Source of the DNA: Atrichornis clamosus
Taxonomy: Eukaryota > Chordata > Aves > Passeriformes > Menuridae
Reading direction: 5' to 3'
Length of the DNA stretch: 64,000 bases
NCBI GenBank assembly: GCA_013400975.1
Contig: WBMZ01006410.1
Location: 310,001-374,000, forward strand
In this document: positions 10,085 to 22,700 of the stretch, piece by piece
Numbering within the stretch: the stretch's first letter is position 1
Layout of the letters: the number at the start of each line of letters is the position of its first letter
Notes under the pieces: generated by a model
What the model saw: only the letters and a program-made list of their open reading frames with translations
What the model was told of the DNA's origin: nothing
The model's database searches: none
Position numbers and translations under genes: made by a program

Positions 10085-12640
10085 ATAAAAAGCACATTCC
10101 TAACAGTAAAGATAATGAATCCTCAAACCTGCACACTGAGAATGTATTATCTTACCCAGGGACTCAGACTAACTGATAACCATGCTCCACTTTGGCCAGT
10201 TGTTCTATGAGCCTTCAGAAGCAACACAAATGTTAATTCACTTAATAAAAGTTTCCCTTTCAAAGTGTTTCTAGATCACTAATGGTAAATTGCTGCAAAG
10301 AAAAGATTTAAAATGTATATAATTCTTTTGAAACAACCTTATGTTTTCCATTCATAGAAACTCGTCACAAGCCTGTGACCTCGTTCCCATATTTCTTTTT
10401 GACAAAGAACCTAAATGTACTTGTTTGTTATTCCTGAAAGTTTGGCCATGGACATGAACAAAATATTTTGTTTCCATTACTTTATTTTCAGTATCTTGTA
10501 ACAATCTGCCTTGTGGTTAATAGCAGCTGCCCTCTATTTTGTGACTTGCAATTAGTCCCACCCAGTGGGACAAAGAGATGATGATTTAGCACCATTAAAG
10601 AATGTTGTTCCACCAAGTAACAGTATTTGGTGGCAGGAAGAATAAACCAGATAAAAGCATAACACTGAGGGGGTAAATTAATGTGAGAACTGATTTCGCA
10701 CATCTGCATTGAAGTCACTGGACTCAGTGAGGTCTCTGTGTTGGAGTGAATGAAGGACTAATCTGGCAAAGGTATTCAAAACCAGGCTCTTGCAATGGGA
10801 GGTTGAACATTATGAATAAAACAAACCCCTAAATTGTGTTGAGAAAGACACAAAAACCAAATGTACTCTTTGTATAAATATGTAAGCATGAACTGAGGAG
10901 GCATACCTTTTGCCCATCCCTAATTCTGTAAAATCAATATAAGTAGATTGGAATTAGTTTTGAACTCATTGTTTCTCCTAAAATAAATAACCCACTTCTC
11001 AAATCTGAAGCATGCTAACATCTCTGATCTGTGACTCTTTCCTTGAAAAAATTGGAAAATCTCATTTCATGTTACATCCCTGAATTCTTTTTTTTGAGCT
11101 GACAATGATTTCACCTAGAGGATGCGTATGAACTCCCAAACCTGGCTTTGAGAAGAAGATAACTTCTTCTTTTAGGATAAATTATGTTTTATTCTTCATC
11201 CATTTCCAAACTCCAGTAACAAACATATTTCAAAAGTTTCCCCAGAGAGTTTGGCCCAGAGAAGCACTCAAAATCTCTTCATAGAGAGGTCACAGGCCTA
11301 TCTCTTACATTTGGACCCTAACTCTGCCTTTTTATTTTTTTATGATCTGACATTTGACTTTCAAAGAAGGATGTGACTTACCTACAAACATCTCTTACTA
11401 GACCTAGTGACTCACTGCTAATTTAATATTTGAAGTATGTTTCTTATTGCTTGTATTAAAGAATGAAGAATCGGCTTATAACTAAAAGCCACAGAGTTTA
11501 TGAATTCTCTTGCCTGATGGCATCTTGTTTAGGTATTTTTTGTTTTGGAGAGTGTATATGCATGCACATATGCATAGGTACATACAGTTGGTAGTAGAGG
11601 ATTTTTCTATTTATGTATCTATATAATATATAAGAATTTGTGTTGCATGTAGTATTGCACATAGTCTATAGTTTAAGCAATAGGAATTCTTCATTATCTG
11701 GTAGAAATTATCTGTAAGAATAGATAGAAAATATCATTATCTGTACCTTGTCTTGCCTACACTCCTGTAACAGCATGGTTAATACATTTCTACACTTTTC
11801 AAAGCACTGGGAAATATACTTCCTATTTTAGAATAGTAGAACTTTAAAAGATAGATTTGTGAAGCTGGCAAAAAACTCAGAATCTCATGATGAGTTGGAG
11901 AACCAGACATGAAGTTCTATACCTAGAATAAGGAGGATCAATATGACAGACAAAGAATGCTGGTTACATATGAAACATGAAGGATTGTATTTTAAAAACC
12001 AATAAGTAGCTCAGTAAATTGAAATGACGAATAATCAATTTAACTTAACTTCATAATACATTGAAGAAGCTTAAAGACAAATTATACATTTGAACCAGTA
12101 AGAAAAGTAACAAAGGACTTTTCCATGATTCTACAGAAATTTTGGATCTATGATCATTTAAATACAATCGAGAAAAGTAGCAATGTTGTTTTCCCTTATT
12201 TATATATTGCAGTGACCTTTGCTGAAGTAATATTGATCCAGTGGAAATAAATATAATATGAAATTGGAGATGATTCGGACAGCACCTAGACTGCTATAAG
12301 TATTATGAAAACCATGAAATGTAGGTTAAGCAATAAAAAGGTTGAATCCAGCCAGTATGATTAAAATAAATTAGTTTTAAATAGATAAGGATATGAGCCA
12401 AAGCTCTCATTCTCTCCTTTTTCTGAAGTCAGAGAGAATTGAACAACAGTTAAGCAGGAGAGGCCCTTGCACCTCTTCCAGTAACAAGTTGTAAAATTTT
12501 TGTATTATCAGACTCTTTCCTGTTTTTATTCTGTCTATATCATCAATTCAAGATGCTTGCAAACAGAAGCATGTAATATTGAATATAGTCTAGACTGAAC
12601 CTCAAAGACACCAGATCTTCTGACTGAAATCAAGAAAATG
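10085..12640. other. AT-rich noncoding DNA with a faint LINE trace
   Basis: No gene is recognised. Around 11880-11990 the order of short matches (GTTCTATACCTAGAATAAGG, then ATCAATATGACAGACAAAGA) faintly resembles the CR1 ORF2 segment encoding KCxVLHLG, plus orientation. It is too weak to call as a separate element. An open frame at 10488-10718 minus is not recognisable. Confidence 0.5.
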
Positions 12641-12654
12641 TTCTAACTGGAATC

Positions 12655-14822
12655 AATAGAGTGGATCTCATAAGTGAAGTGGGGATGGGTGGCCCTCTTG
12701 ACCACAGTGACCACAGAAGCAATTGAGTTTAAAATCTCTGTTGACAGGAGGGAAAGTGTTAGCAAAACCTTGACTCTGGACATGAGGAGAGTAGACTTCA
12801 GTGAGGTCCCCTGGGAAAATGTTTTTTCAGGCAGAGGCGTCCATCAGTGCTGGTCACTTATTAAACATCACATCCTAAGGAAACAGGAGCAGGCAATTCC
12901 TAAATGTCAGAAGTCAAACCTGCAAGCCAGAAGGCCAACTTGGCTGAACAGGAATCTTCTCTCAGAAATAAGGCAAAAAAGGAAGGTGTATGCCCAGTGA
13001 AAACAAGATTGAGTGACGGAAAGAATACAGAGATGCTGCTCCCCTTTGCGGGGAGAAAATTCATGTAGCCAAAGCTCAACTGGAATTGAAGCCAGCCAGC
13101 ACCGTAGGGAATAATTAACAGAGTTTTTTTCAAATATATTAATGGCAAAGCAGTGTAAAAGTAACTTCGGCCCATTACAGGATGAGGATGGTCACCTCAC
13201 AAACAGGGACATGGTCAAGGTAGAGGTGTTTGTCTTCAACATGAATGACAAACCAAGGGGGTCTCAGTGTCCTGAGCTGGAGGACTGTGACTGTGAGAAT
13301 GATTAACTCTTAGTTGACTCTGAAACTGTGAGGGATCTGCTGCTCCAGATGTTTCCCTACAAATCTGTGGGGCCTGATGGAATTCATACCAGAATCCTCA
13401 AAGTGCTGACTGATATCATTGCAAAGCCTCTCTCGATGATTTTTGAGCAGTCTTAGGAATACAGAGAAGTCCCAGATGACTGGAAGCTGGCAAATATTGT
13501 CTCGATTTTCAAGGGCGGGCCCTCCTCAAGAAGCAGGACCCTGGAAAATTATAGGCCTGTCAGTCTCACTTCAGTGCCTGGTAAAATTATGGAGAAGATT
13601 GTTCTGCGAGTTATTGAAAAACAACCTGATTTCCTTTTATGACAAGGTAACCCACGTAGTTGATCAAGGAAAGCCAGTTGATGTAATGTTTTGGGATTTC
13701 GGTAGAGTTTTCAATACTGCCTCTCACAGTATCCTCCTGGACAAAATGTCCAGCACACAGGTGGATAAACACGTCATGCCATGGGGGAGCAATAGGCTCA
13801 TGGGTCAGGCACAAAGGGTTATAGTGAATGGGATGACATCAGACTGGTGACCTGTCACTACTGGGGTTCCATCCTTGGCCCTGTGCTCTTCAACACCTTC
13901 ATAAATGACTTGGACGCAGGACTGGAAGGGATACTGGGCAAGTTCGCAAATGATACAAAACTGGGAGGAGCTGTTGACTTGCTCAAGGGCAGGAAGGCCC
14001 TGCGGAGAGGCCTGGAGAAATTAGAGAGATGAGCAATCACCAACATAATGAAGTTTAACAAGGAAAAGTGCTGAATTCTGCACGTGGGATGAGGTAACTC
14101 TGAATGTATGTACAGACTGGGGAATGAGATGCTGGAAAGCTGTGCCACATAAAGAAGCCTGGGGGTCCTAGTTGACAAAAAGCTGAATCCAAGTCAGCAG
14201 TGCCCTGGCAACCAGGAGGGCCAACCGTGTCCTGGGGTGCATCAGGCACAGCATCACCAGCCAGGAAAGGGAGGGGACTGTCCTGCTCTGCTCTGACTCA
14301 CCTCAAGTCCTGTGTGCAGTTTTGGGTGCCACAACATAAAAAAGATATTAAACTATTAGAGAGCATCCAAAGGAGGGTAATGATAATGGTGAAGGCCTTG
14401 AGGGGAAGCTGTATGAGGAGTTACTGAGGTCACTTGGTTTGTTCAGCCTGTAGAAAAGGAGGCTGAGGGGTGACCTCATTGCAATCTACAATTTCCTCAT
14501 GAGGGGAAGAGGAGGGGCAGACATTGATCTCTTCTCTGTGGTGAGCCGTGACAGGACCTGAGGGAATGGCATGAAGCTGTCTCGGGGAAGGTTTAGGATG
14601 GATATTAGAAAAAAGTTCTTCACCCAGAGGGTTGTTGGGCACTGAAACAGGCTCTCCAGAGAAGTGGTAACAACACCAAGCCTGACAGAGTTCAAGAAGT
14701 GTTTGGACAACACTTTCAGGCACATGGTGTGACTCTTAGGAAGGGTCCTGTGAAGGACTGGGAGCTGGACTTGATGTCCCTTGTGGATCCCTTCCAACTC
14801 AGCATATTCTGTGATTCTCTGA
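12655..14822 (+). mobile_element. CR1 LINE, 5'-truncated, with intact 3' end
   Basis: This is the best preserved transposon of the window: about 2.2 kb of a chicken-repeat-1 (CR1) non-LTR retrotransposon. It starts inside ORF2, after most of the endonuclease domain, and runs through the reverse transcriptase and C-terminal region. It ends with the short CR1 3' untranslated region (14733-14805: GGACTTGATG...CCCTTCCAACTCAGCATA) and a degenerate ATTCTGTGATTCTCTGA tail (14806-14822). CR1 has no poly(A) tail; the octamer-like tail is its hallmark. 5' truncation is usual because reverse transcription starts at the 3' end. The left limit is uncertain by tens of bases, and I could not define a target-site duplication, as is common for CR1. 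Confidence 0.93.
12674..14732 (+). pseudogene. Inactivated CR1 ORF2 (reverse transcriptase)
   Basis: The intact protein would be an apurinic-type endonuclease plus reverse transcriptase needed for CR1 retrotransposition. Recognisable pieces in order: linker with RRPTWLNRNLLSEIRQKRKVY (12674-13000); GPDGIHTRILKVL near 13370; VPDDWKLANIVSIF near 13470 and NYRPVSLTSVPGKIMEKIV near 13550; LISFYDKVTHVVDQGKPVDV with motif A near 13620-13720; [16 protein letters not shown] near 13866-13920; the catalytic box region near 13943; VQFWVPQHKKDI near 14315; LTEFKKCLDNTFRHMV ending in the native TGA at 14730-14732. Damage is heavy. Motif A reads DFGRVFN, so its Asp is Asn (13713-13715). The FADD box reads FAND, Asp to Asn at 13949-13951. 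About 20 codons normally carrying the QHGF motif are missing near 13618. The PQG of the VPQGS motif is lost near 13868 with a frameshift. A TGA replaces a Trp codon near 14030. The open frames on both strands here are fragments of this one gene or its antisense. Confidence 0.88.
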
Positions 14823-17800
14823 AATGCTTATGCCAACCAGCTCATGAATTTAATGCTCTTACTGTACTCTTCCTGACATATTTTCCACCAAAGCAGGATA
14901 TTGACATGCTAAAAAGATGACCTGGCTCAAACAACAGATGTTAGGATATTTCTTCCTATTTTTAATATACTATCCTGACATATTCTCCACCAAAATATCT
15001 TAAAATTAAAAGGATAACTTCTTTCAAATACGGATATTAGCATTTGTACTCTATTGCTTGGGTTCCATCGACACTGATGTAATTCTTTAAATGTCTGTAA
15101 CTTATCATTAATTTCAGGCTAAATTTCTGGAAGTTTTCAATAGACATATGCCAGTCAAGACAAATTGGGGTGATGTTGCTCCCTCAGTGAGCAGCTTTCT
15201 GAGTAAATTTATTCATAGTAAGAGATAATGTCTGGACCAAGGTCAGAAAATCTACATCTCCACAGGAATAGCTATGTGCAGACAGCTGAGGAAATAATTA
15301 TATCTGAATTTTAAAAAATAAATTAAATGGACTGAGGTCAATAATTATTTCAATTCTTTAACCCTAGAGAATTATTGTAGGGCCAGATAATGCTGGAAAT
15401 TCATTAAAGGCCTAAAGGATTTAAATCCCATCTGAATTTCTGTTGGAAAATAACAACAGTGATGTTTTGGCAAATATGCCCTGGAGTTCACTAGTCTGTA
15501 CATACTAAATCCAAGATTATTATGACTGTGTGGGCAGAAAGGTAAAAACTGACAATAAACCAAACAGAAATGTGGCTTCAAACCAGCAGGGCCTTCCTAG
15601 GAAATCAAAGGAGAGCATGGAGTCGAAACATATGAGTTCAATGGGCATGGATCATATCATTACTTCATTTTACATATGTGCACACACAAAGCATTTATTG
15701 CTTAAGGATTCCTGAATGCTTAGCGAGGGCAGAGCTTTCCTTATCAGTCTGCACAGGGCCTGGAAGCTGTGGTCACCTGGATTCCTAAGGAGAGCAGAAG
15801 GGCTTTGCAGGACTCCCTGCTTTTCTCAGGACGAGTGTTCTTCTGCTTCCTATGCTCTTGCAAGCCAACAAATGAAACCTCAAAACAAAGCCTAGGAGGA
15901 TTTGGTTTAGAAACGTTTTCAGAGCCATAACTATAAAGAAACTGACATGCAGCCAGTAAAAGTACAGCTCTAATTTGTAAAGGAAATAATCAGTACAAAT
16001 TAAGAGCAGATAAAAAGAAATGACTATCATAAGCGAGAAGGCAGAAACGAAGAAATGAAAATTCCTGGAATGTCTCCAGCAGAGTTTGGTTCTCATGTTA
16101 CTTTACTTATTAGAGACAATTAGGAGAGATTTGTCTGTTGCTGAGAGTCCCTAAGATTAGATTAGAAGACTAAAAAGTTTTAATGTGTTGACCTTTTCCT
16201 GCCCTTGGGGAAAAAGTCCAAACCCATAGGAATGTTAATGCAGGCTATAGTCTCCAAAAGGTTTTAAATTACTTGTTTACTTTCTGTCCACTCCCCTCTA
16301 CTTTCCCCTCTTAATTTCTCCAGTGTGTTTGCATCTCTACCTGTGCGATTTCACCTGAGAGACTGGCAAGAAGTCTAGGAGAAATCATGAATTCTCATGA
16401 GAAGCCATTAACTGCTTGATTTCTGATAATATTTATGCCTCTGTTTGCAACAGAAGATGGAAGTAGGTAGTTTGCAAAGGAAATAGAAATAAGGCCCTTT
16501 TAACAGCAACTAAATCATGTTGACTGCTCTGTTACACCCACACATCATTAAATGTTCTTAAAGGTTGTAATCTGCAATGACAAAGATGGAAAATAGACCA
16601 TTTGCTCGAAGAATTGAAGCAGCCCTGACTTCTTTTGGCAGTCTGATAAATTAGCAACAGCAGTATCAAAGATATAGGCAGCTGTCCTACATTTGTTTAC
16701 ATAGTAAATTTTCCTACAGAGACCTTCACTGAAGAGACCGAGGGCTTGTGAACACCCAGGTATGAGCCATTACAGAAAATCTTGTCTGAAGTGCAAGTTA
16801 CCAGTCTTCAGTTACCCTTTATCTCAGAACTGGAAGCCAGGAGTCTACAGATGGAGGAAAGTAGCGTTTTATGGAAAAGCAGAGTCCAAGAATTGTTGGA
16901 ATTACATGAAAGGTCTTCCTAATGTAGCAAAAACACCTTGAAACTCATATGAGCTCATATTAACAACCAGTAGTATAATAGAGCCAGGTCTGGAGTTATG
17001 AGCTGTAGCTATTCAACGCCAGCAGAGACCAGGGAAGGGAATTCTGCATCAGCTGTTAATTGTGCATGCAAAGGCATTAGTGAGGAATGAATCTCTGCAG
17101 TATCTTAGCCAGGACAAAAAGAAGAGATGGCAAGGACTTCTGCATCAGCAGAATTATGACGTTCTCTTGCAAAATTACTAAATTTAAGCATAGAAAAGAA
17201 GGAGAGGAAAGAGATCTCCAGTGTTGTACTAAATGCAACAATGAAGTCTTGCCTTGCCCCACTCCAAGGCACTTTACATTTCTTTTGCAATTTCTTAGAG
17301 GGTGTTTTCTTTTAATGTCTGGCTAATCTGAAAAAGCTGTTTATAGTTTAACAGTGATATATTATATTAATACAGTGGAAAACTGACAGTCACTAAGACT
17401 CCTGGCCTCACTGCAGTAATAGCTTCACCAACAGAGTTCAGTATTTCAGCAGGGAGTTGTCCATCTGATCCCATCCCGTTCCTCAGAGCTGCCCAGCAGT
17501 TCTCATCCTGCCCGGCTTGAGGCTTCCTGTACTCTGCAGGTTTCAGAGTTCAGGCAGGCATCAGGCTTGACTGAATCACACAACATCAAGGGGGAGAGAC
17601 CTTTCTGTGTGCACGCAGAATATTTTCAACAAAACCTGGGTTATATAGGCTAAAAATGATCATTTTGTACTTAGCTACAGATAATCCAGGCTCAGACTTG
17701 GCTGTCTTCTTCTGAAAGTATAAATTCCATCCAACTAATTTATAAAAGCTTTGTGAAATAACATGGACTGACATCACCATGTCTGTCCTTAAGGAGTTCT

Positions 17801-19689
17801 GTGAGATCAGGATGTCAGCAAAGCATTCAGAAATAGCTTTACATTCTTTCTATTCATCCCACAAGCTACAGGAACCATTTTTGCTCTTTTGAAAGCATGC
17901 AGTAGCTTTGTTCAGTTACCCATAACAAAATATGTTTTTTTTCTCTTCTGTTTTTTGTTCATTGGTAAGTTTGGGGGTTTTTATAGACATGACAAAGTAA
18001 ACATCACTGAAAGACTTGCTCAGAGCACAAATACAAGAGGAAGCTATATATTGTTTGGGATTTATCATGTCTTCTGCTTTACTCAGAATCTGCCTTGGTC
18101 TGTTCTTTCAGAGAGCATTTTGAGAGCTGTCTGTGCAACTGATGAGACTCATGCATCTCTTCTGGCTTCCAATCTGAAATACTAGCAGAATTCAGATAAA
18201 ATGACTTTGTTGTCATATGATATCAGTATACTTACAGGAGGGAGAGATAAAGTATGAGGTAGCAAAAAGCAAAATTGGTATTTTCAGATGAAGGACTGAG
18301 TCCTGGTTCCTATCTTGTCTGTTATGTCCTTGTCAGTTGGCACAAAGGAACAGAGGAAATATCAGTAGATCTGGTTGCCAGGGCTATCCCAAACTGCAGC
18401 CTTCAGATGCATTAAGCAGCAATACGTCATACACGTTTTCTGAGCCCTCCTCCAGGCCTAGGTTGGCAGCTGGGATACAATCCCTTCATTTGCTTCTTCT
18501 CTTTGGAAAACTCCTGATAGCTACCACCACCTTTGCATGCCATTTGGAATTGAACAAGGTTTTAGGTATGGGACAATTTACAGCTTAGTGGCCAACATGT
18601 AGGGAAAGTTAAAAGGTGGTGACAATCTCACAGAATTAGGTTTCTGATTGCATTTGGAGTTTTAAATCCCTCTGCTGCTACTGCACATTTGATTCTTTGT
18701 GAAGCTGAAAAGGAGATAATACAAATGCACTTTTCTCCTCTCTTCCACAATTGTTTTTTAGCAACATGAAAACTGTAGAGAAAAAAACATATACTAAGAA
18801 ACACTACATATAACTAAAAATAGATTAATATACTGTTTAACTTCTACAGAGTTGACAGTGTATGTTGGATAGCTGTGCATATTTCTGTACATAACTGTAT
18901 CTAATCTAATACAGGAAATACATCTAGTTACAGAACAAATCCTGCTGTCCTAATAACATACAGAGATACTAATAGAGTTCCACTGGTGAAATTGTTTTTT
19001 CAAAAAGCATATGGTTCTATTTGGCTCAACAGCTTTATTCCTTTAAGTGTCAGCAATTTGGTGAAAATATTATTATTAGTTATAATTTATTTATTATCTC
19101 CCTCAAAAATTCCTAACAAAATGTTTTGAACTCTGCCATTACATCTAGAAACACTACTGAGCCTAGCAATTGACAAAACTGTGTCATAATAAGTTGGATG
19201 TATGCTGCCTGTGGTTTTTAATATAACAGCAATGTCATTATTTTGTCTTATAACTTAACGGGAAAATTAGCCTATTTGCTAAATCACAAAGCACGTATCG
19301 TTATGCAGACAATACATTTTATGCAAAAGTACATATAGAAATTATAGTAAAAGAATGTTCAAATTGCAGTGTCTAATCGGAAAATGTTAGGACCTGCCAG
19401 AATTAAGCTGTCCAAATTGAGAAATGATTTGGCAGGGAAAGTTCCTCTGTCCTGGTCTAATCTGACGCTTACACACCAGAAAGCAAATTATCATTTCTTT
19501 TCTTAAAGCTTTCTGCTCTGCTTGTTCTGTACCCTGGACACTTTTCATGATCACATAGTTAAAGACTGAATAATAATTTGAATTTTGTTTGTAATGGATG
19601 TATTTTGCATTTTGCTTGTGCTACTTGCCAAGACTGATTCCTTTTCTTGGTGTTTTTTTTTCTGTTGGTTTGTTTTCTTTTTTTTTTTA
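14823..19689. other. Noncoding unique DNA, no gene recognised
   Basis: AT-rich sequence with a GC-richer patch around 17400-17570. Open frames (for example 15785-16096 minus, 17889-18185 plus, 18337-18588 plus) match no family I know and have no coding-like composition. No transposon is recognised. The end of the stretch carries a long T-rich tract leading to the splice-acceptor-like site at 19689-19690. Confidence 0.6.
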
Positions 19690-19690
19690 G

Positions 19691-19730
19691 GAAAAAGCTT
19701 CCTACATTAAAATGACAACACTCACAACAG
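19691..19730 (+). other. Possible 40-nt micro-exon signal
   Basis: A long pyrimidine tract (about 19640-19688, mostly T) ends in AG at 19689-19690. Forty bases later CAG is followed by GTGTAA (donor-like, 19731). The interval is open in the frame beginning GAAAAAGCT. A CTGAT branch-point-like motif lies near 19633. The acceptor is strong in appearance and the donor is moderate. T-rich tracts ending in AG are common by chance in vertebrate DNA, and no neighbouring exon is recognisable. Confidence 0.15.
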
Positions 19731-19732
19731 GT

Positions 19733-22700
19733 GTAATAACCACTCAAACTAAAGACTAATTAACAGTAGTAGGAACTGGTTGTTTCATATGAGTGGACAG
19801 GTAGCATCCTGAGCAATTCCACTGAGCCTGCAGGCTGACTGAAAGCCAGCTCCCTTTCCCTCTGGAAACCCAATATCTGGGTGGGAATAGTGCTAAACTC
19901 TTTTGCTCGGCTGTCCAGATTAGTTCAGAAGCTCTCAGCACACATGGGTGCAATATGTGCCTTGTGGACACCTCCTGACCCCTGGGAACCCAAAAGAGGG
20001 AGATGAGCTACATGTCCAAGCAGTGGGATGCACGACTGTGTCAGAGGCAGATGGTAAATTTGGGGAATCGGGAAATTTGTGTTGAAGTTTGTGTTGTGTT
20101 TAGGCTTTGAGGGGAGCAGTTTCTGCCGTGACTGTGGTATAGGGCCATTAATGGAAAATTGGTGGAATTGTTAATAATGCAGTAGGAGTCTCTTGTGCCT
20201 AAGTATCATCTGCATTTGGAAGAGGCAGGTTGTGTTTGCATTATTGCAAAACTTGGAACTAGGATTCCTGATCCCTCCCAGCACCCAGATCTCCCAGCAC
20301 TTTCAGAAGACTGCAGCAAAAGGGGAAACTAACCTTGTCAGTCAAGGAGAAGATTGAGGAGGCAGAAGGGAGCTGGTCCTCACTGGAACAGCACCAAAAC
20401 CCCTTCCTCAATGCCTCACAAACTTAAATCTCTGTTATAAAAAGGTAACGAGTTTTACATCTTTTGCAAATCAATCATAATTATAATGTGTGAAGAAAAC
20501 AGAACTGCTGTACTCTGGAACTGATCTCAGTGTGACTCTGAGCTGGGAAAGAGCCCGCTGCAGCTGTTCCACTGCACTAGAGCCATCAGCCTCACCTCAT
20601 TAGGAGAAGCATTCACCTTCCTATGAGATCCCTGCTGCATAACCTCCTGCCCTGCCACTGAGACAGACATGGTATGAGCAGTGTCACTTAACCCCTGTGT
20701 TCCCAGCTGTACTCAAATGTAAGGAACAGAAAGGTACAGGAATTGCTAGAACAGCTTCTTGGCAGTACTGGTGTCTGAGGGCAAAAAAACTATAGCTTCA
20801 TGTACAAATATTCATGATGCCACTGTGTGCCTCACTTTCTGACAGACCAGCATCCTGTGGAGCACCATGTGGCACACCAGCAAACATTGAGCAGTCACCC
20901 TGGCAGAGACAATGTATTAAGAAAAGAAAGTGACAGTGTAAAAGAAAGAACAAATTTAATTGTTTAGTCACCTCAGAGCAAGATAACATAGCCAAATGTT
21001 CCTCTCAGACTAAAATCTATTTTGTATTTTGTGGAATAGGGAACAGGACAGCATGCAGTGCCTTCTTATATTTAATTAGATTACTTAATTACATTTTTTA
21101 TGAGTTGCATTTGCTTTTCTTTATTGTAGAGAGGTTTTAATAGGAATTTTCCTTTTAGAAACAAATGCAAAAATATTGTTTGTGTATAATATCATCATAA
21201 GATGTATGAATTACTCTGAACTTTAAAACATTCTAGCTAGAAATCTTCAAGAATTGCAGTCAGAAATATGCCCATGCCTTTTCATAGGGCTGGGTTCTGA
21301 TGTACCCCTCAGCACTGTTAAAAACCACAAACTGTGTCCTTAAATTTCTGGAGATTGTATGAAGTAAGGCTGAATTAGTACAAAGGTGAAATCCTATTTT
21401 ATGGAATTCAGTGGTTGTGGGGGGGGGTTGTGATATTATTATTATATTTTTATAGCATTATTTGTCCTCTTTTATAAACTTTACTAGGCTAGAGTTTACA
21501 GACTGCTGGAACTGCCTTTACTTCAAATTATGTTATTATTTTTAGGACTTATTGTGGGAAAAGAGTAATATAATCAGTGCCTGACTCTTCTTTCATGTTA
21601 TATAAGCTCTGCTAAGGAACAATCTCCAAGACTCTAAAGTCACTCTGTTAAGGAAATGAGAGTCTTCAAAAGACTCTGAGCTTCCTTGGCTTTCAGTTCA
21701 TTCACTGCTTTTGAACATGGACATATTTCAACAAAAAACCATATGTTGTTGTGGCCCCTCTTTACAAAAGGGCAGAGAAGGAAGGTTGTGGAGGAAATCA
21801 GATGGTGGATTTCTCCAGGATCTTTTATCTCTGAATACGTACCACCCACGTTAGGTCTGAGTGCACCAAAGGTAGAGCCATGTCCTCCTTGTCCACAGGG
21901 CATTACTGGTGCTTTGATCCCTTGCCCATAACTGTCTGGAACTGGGAACCACACCTCACTACAACTCTTTGCTGCTGTAAACACAGCAGGAAATCTTGTT
22001 CCTATTGCCAAGACTTCCCCTCTTAAGGAATGAGGGTGCCATTGGAAAAAGGAGTACTGTGGACTGCAAGAATATGTGGCGTTGCTACTGGGAGACAATG
22101 GACCCAAATGCAGAGAGAACACAGGGCTGAGTTTCTCCAGGTGCATAATTTCTACAAAGCATTTTCTCAACTATGGAGAAGGATGACGTAGTGATCTGTC
22201 TATGTATGTCTCATGGGGTGGTAGAAAAAAAATCTCTATCTCAGTTCATGATTTAGAAGGAAAAGCTAAAGGAGAAGCTGAAACTGGGAGAAAGAGAAGC
22301 AGTTTCGAGGAATCTTATGAGATGGAAAACCTTATTATATTCTTTTTGATTTAAGCTCTTGTTATTTTAGGTCTTTTCCTAATGATCATAAACTGCATAC
22401 ATCCTCAGGTCTGTGTTATTGGAAGGAACAGGTTTCCTTCTCACCTATCCTAAGAAAATGGACAGTGAAGGGGAAATCAGGTGGCTGCTGGCTCAGATCC
22501 CACAGAGGAAGTGTTGGATAAATTTGGTACAGCCTTCTCTGAGCTCTGAGACTGGTTCCGTTGTCAGTAATCAGTCTGAGATCAGGAGCACAGCCCAAAC
22601 CAAACATGGGACTTTTTTGTAGGATAACAGACTTTCTAAGTGCTTTCTATGCCTTTCATTTAATGACATTATGAAAATCAGACAGTATCAAAAAAAACTT

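Noticed and set aside
12900..14178. Minus-strand open frames at 12900-13175, 13611-13814 and 13858-14178
   Set aside because: Antisense shadows of the CR1 ORF2, whose plus-strand reading gives recognisable reverse transcriptase motifs.
14430..14797. Minus-strand open frames of 97 and 103 codons
   Set aside because: Antisense of the CR1 C-terminal region and 3' untranslated region.
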